14,456 nucleotides of DNA, taken from assembly GCA_937907525.1 (NCBI GenBank), contig CALCIB010000143.1, positions 1-14,456 on the forward strand. The letters run 5' to 3'. Position numbers and translations under genes: made by a program. Positions 12,405 through 14,456 of this stretch are shown here, piece after piece (the stretch's first letter is position 1; the number at the start of each line of letters is the position of its first letter). Under the pieces are notes generated by a model. It was given only the letters and a program-made list of their open reading frames with translations, was not told the DNA's origin and made no database searches. Source of the DNA: an uncultured Planctomycetales bacterium (GTDB taxonomy: Bacteria > Planctomycetota > Planctomycetia > Isosphaerales > Isosphaeraceae).

Positions 12405-14270
12405 ATGACGCCGAAGCTGAACCGCCGCCAGGCCATCGGGACGGCGGCGGTCGCGGCCGGAGCGGTCGCCGTCGCGACCCAGACGCCCCAGGTGGAGGCC
12501 GGAGTCGAGGTGGGCGCCTACGCCCGTCGCGACGGCGTCCACGGCCGCATGACCGGCGCCCAGGCCGCCGCCGCCGCGATCCGTTGCGAATGCGCCCCGT
12601 GCGTCTTCGGCATCCCGGGCGCGCAGAACAACGAGCTTTGGGACGCCTTCAAGGCTTACGGCGTCCCCTACTTCCTCGTCGCCCACGAGTTCTCCGCCAG
12701 CGTCATGGCCGACGCCTCCGCCCGCGCCACCGGGCGCGTCGGGGTGATGTCGGTCGTACCCGGGCCGGGACTGACCAACTCCCTGACCGGGCTCGGCGAG
12801 GCCCTGTACGACGGCGTGCCGGTCGTCGCCCTGATCTCCGATATCGACCGCTCCCCAGGCGCGCCGATCGGCCAGGTCCACGGCCTGGCCAACGAGGCGC
12901 TTTTGCAACCCGTGGTGAAGGCGGCGCTGCCGGTTCGGCATCAGGCCGAGATCCCGGGGACGATCCTCCACGCCTTCCGACTGGCGAAATCCGGGGAGCC
13001 GGGCCCGGTGGGGGTCGTGATCCCGTACCCGCTGTTCCTGGAGGTCTGGGACTACGACCAGCCGGCCCCGCCGCCTATGCCCGTCCCGTTCGACGAGGCC
13101 GCCTACCAGCGCGTGGTTTGCCGGCTTCGCGACCGCAAGAAGCGGATCGGCATCTACGCCGGCGCCGGCTGCCTGGAGGCCGGGCCGTCGTTGACCGCCG
13201 TCGCCGAGATGCTCCAGGCCCCGGTCGCCACCACCGTCAGCGGCAAGGGGGTCGTCCCCGACTCGCACCCGCTGGCCGTCGGCTGGGGCTACGGCGCGCA
13301 GGGGACGCGGGCCGCCGAAAAGGCGTTCAAGGACGTCGACCTGGTGCTGGCCGTCGGCGCTCGATACAGCGAGGTCTGCACGGCCAACTACGCCATTCCC
13401 GAGATCGACGTGGTCCAGGTCGACATCAACCCGGACAACCTCGGCAAGAACGTCCCGACGAGCCACCGCCTGGTCTCCGACTCCCGCGTGTTCCTCGACC
13501 GTCTGCTCGGCGACGCCGCCACCCTCCGCCGTCCCCCCGAGCCGAAGCTCTGGGCGCGGATCGACGGCCTGCGCAAGGTCGACCGTCAGGTCGCCCGGAC
13601 GCAGTACATTACCGACGCGGTCGATCCGATGTTCTTCCTCAGCCAGTTGAGATGCGCGCTGGGGCCGGAGGAGTTGTTCTTCGTGGACGTGACGGCGTCG
13701 ACCCACTGGGCGTCGGAGACGGTGGAGGTCCAGGGCCCTCGGCGGTACTTCACGCCGGCCGATAATCAGAGCATGGGCTGGGCGATCCCCGCGGCGATCG
13801 GCGCGCAGTACGTCCGCCCCGACCGCCAGGTCGTCTGCGTCACCGGCGACGGCTGCTTTTTGATGTCGGCGATGGAGATGTCGTCGGCCGCCCGCGCCGG
13901 GCTGCCGGTGAAGTTCTTCGTCCTGGACGACGGCGCGTACCATTACATGCAGATGCTTCAGGAGCCGGTCTTCCGCCGGACCACCGCGACGGAGATCGCC
14001 CGGGTGGATCACGCGGCGTTCGCGGCGTCGGTCGGGCTGGCCTACAACCGGATCGCCTGCAACGCGGACGTGGCCGGCGGGCTGCAACGGGCGTTCGCCA
14101 CGCCGGGACCGGTCTTGACCCACGTCACGGTCAGCTACGACGGCCGCGACATCCGCTGGCTCAGCGCCCTGCGCTCCAAGTTCATCGGCGACCTGACGAC
14201 CCGCGAGAAGATCCGCTTCGCGAGGCGCGTGGGCGTCCGCGCCCTGGCGATGCGCGACGACAGCGATTGA
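12405..14270 (+). CDS. Thiamine-diphosphate enzyme (acetolactate-synthase-like) with a Tat-like leader
   Basis: A 621-residue three-domain ThDP enzyme. The N-terminal Pyr domain (about 48-215) holds the catalytic glutamate E95 in VAHEF, then ADASARATG and VPGPGLTNSLTGL. The central domain (about 235-370) is Rossmann-like. The C-terminal PP domain (about 405-580) carries the Mg-ThDP motif GDGCF (481-485), with LDDGAY (507-512) where the family usually has two asparagines. Relatives carry out decarboxylation and carboligation of 2-keto acids; the substrate cannot be told. The leader, NRRQAIG (6-12) plus a hydrophobic Ala-rich stretch to about 25, resembles a Tat signal, which suits export of a cofactor-loaded enzyme. 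AAGGAG seven bases upstream supports ATG 12405. It is monocistronic, with no small ALS subunit gene adjacent. Confidence 0.9.
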   Translation: MTPKLNRRQAIGTAAVAAGAVAVATQTPQVEAGVEVGAYARRDGVHGRMTGAQAAAAAIRCECAPCVFGIPGAQNNELWDAFKAYGVPYFLVAHEFSASVMADASARATGRVGVMSVVPGPGLTNSLTGLGEALYDGVPVVALISDIDRSPGAPIGQVHGLANEALLQPVVKAALPVRHQAEIPGTILHAFRLAKSGEPGPVGVVIPYPLFLEVWDYDQPAPPPMPVPFDEAAYQRVVCRLRDRKKRIGIYAGAGCLEAGPSLTAVAEMLQAPVATTVSGKGVVPDSHPLAVGWGYGAQGTRAAEKAFKDVDLVLAVGARYSEVCTANYAIPEIDVVQVDINPDNLGKNVPTSHRLVSDSRVFLDRLLGDAATLRRPPEPKLWARIDGLRKVDRQVARTQYITDAVDPMFFLSQLRCALGPEELFFVDVTASTHWASETVEVQGPRRYFTPADNQSMGWAIPAAIGAQYVRPDRQVVCVTGDGCFLMSAMEMSSAARAGLPVKFFVLDDGAYHYMQMLQEPVFRRTTATEIARVDHAAFAASVGLAYNRIACNADVAGGLQRAFATPGPVLTHVTVSYDGRDIRWLSALRSKFIGDLTTREKIRFARRVGVRALAMRDDSD

Positions 14271-14291
14271 CGAGGGCCGAATCGCGGAACG

Positions 14292-14337
14292 CCTTCTCCC
14301 CTTGAGGGAGAAGGTGGCCGAAGGCCGGATGAGGGGT
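14292..14337. repeat. Two-hairpin intergenic repeat, copy B
   Basis: CCTTCTCCC (14292-14300) pairs with GGGAGAAGG (14306-14314), and GGCC (14316-14319) pairs with GGCC (14323-14326) around GAA. It is the inverse complement of copy C at 14411-14456, shorter by one base pair in the second stem. It begins 22 bases after the ThDP-enzyme stop and may serve as its terminator. Confidence 0.85.
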
Positions 14338-14410
14338 GGTCCGACCGGAAGCCATGCGGATTCCAAACCGTTTCCAAGCCGAAGGTCTCGCCGAAACGCG
14401 AGGCCGGTCG

Positions 14411-14456
14411 ACCCCTCATCCGGCCCTTCGGGCCACCTTCTCCCTCAAGGGGAGAA
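14411..14456. repeat. Two-hairpin intergenic repeat, copy C (cut by the window end)
   Basis: GGCCC (14422-14426) pairs with GGGCC (14430-14434) around TTC. CCTTCTCCC (14436-14444) pairs with the GGGAGAA at 14450-14456; the final GG would lie beyond the window. It has the same orientation as copy A and is inverted relative to copy B, 73 bases away. Confidence 0.85.

Noticed and set aside
12141..14366. A 741-codon open frame on the minus strand opposite the ThDP-enzyme gene
   Set aside because: It mirrors the codon pattern of the real gene, runs through repeats at both ends, and has no recognisable domain.

Overview
The window reads as chromosomal DNA of a high-GC planctomycete, probably Isosphaeraceae-like. 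This rests on gene content, not on a database match. It has a DUF1559 pseudopilin-like protein with the classic planctomycete N-terminus, a secreted formylglycine sulfatase, an FHA protein with a long acidic tail, a MoxR ATPase, a zinc-ribbon/transmembrane-tail protein, and large exported proteins of the sort common in that phylum. There are no rRNA, tRNA, CRISPR or transposase genes. Eleven protein genes can be supported.

Layout. A repeat (1-44) precedes a minus-strand SAM methyltransferase (90-881). A divergent intergenic region follows, then the FHA protein (1317-2204) and a MoxR AAA+ ATPase (2325-3335), both on plus. A strong hairpin (3355-3384) separates these from a minus-strand pair read leftward: DUF1559 protein (6028-4931), then sulfatase (4855-3392). 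Next come a small plus-strand lipoprotein (6511-6972) and a minus-strand pair, a zinc-ribbon membrane protein (8321-7896) followed by a Sir2-family deacylase (7832-7020). Divergent from that pair is a 776-residue exported protein with an apparently inactive alpha/beta-hydrolase domain (8480-10810). A DUF104-type antitoxin and PIN-domain toxin with an ATGA overlap follow (11263-11903). After a repeat-rich, G-rich spacer comes a thiamine-diphosphate enzyme with a Tat-like leader (12405-14270). The window ends in two inverted copies of the repeat seen at its start.

How the genes relate. Only three sets look like transcription units: FHA-MoxR, DUF1559-sulfatase, and zinc-ribbon-Sir2. The antitoxin-toxin pair is translationally coupled. 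The other genes are single units. The most distinctive features are the apparently exported ThDP enzyme, the hydrolase-fold protein without its nucleophile, the MoxR without its usual DUF58 partner but with an acidic FHA protein, and palindromic repeats whose copies differ by paired, stem-preserving changes. I did not find an obvious new multi-gene defence or biosynthetic system.

Most coding starts were moved inward from the longest open frame, using Shine-Dalgarno sites, signal sequences and domain starts. Antisense frames of 500-760 codons are present but are GC-driven shadows and were left out.
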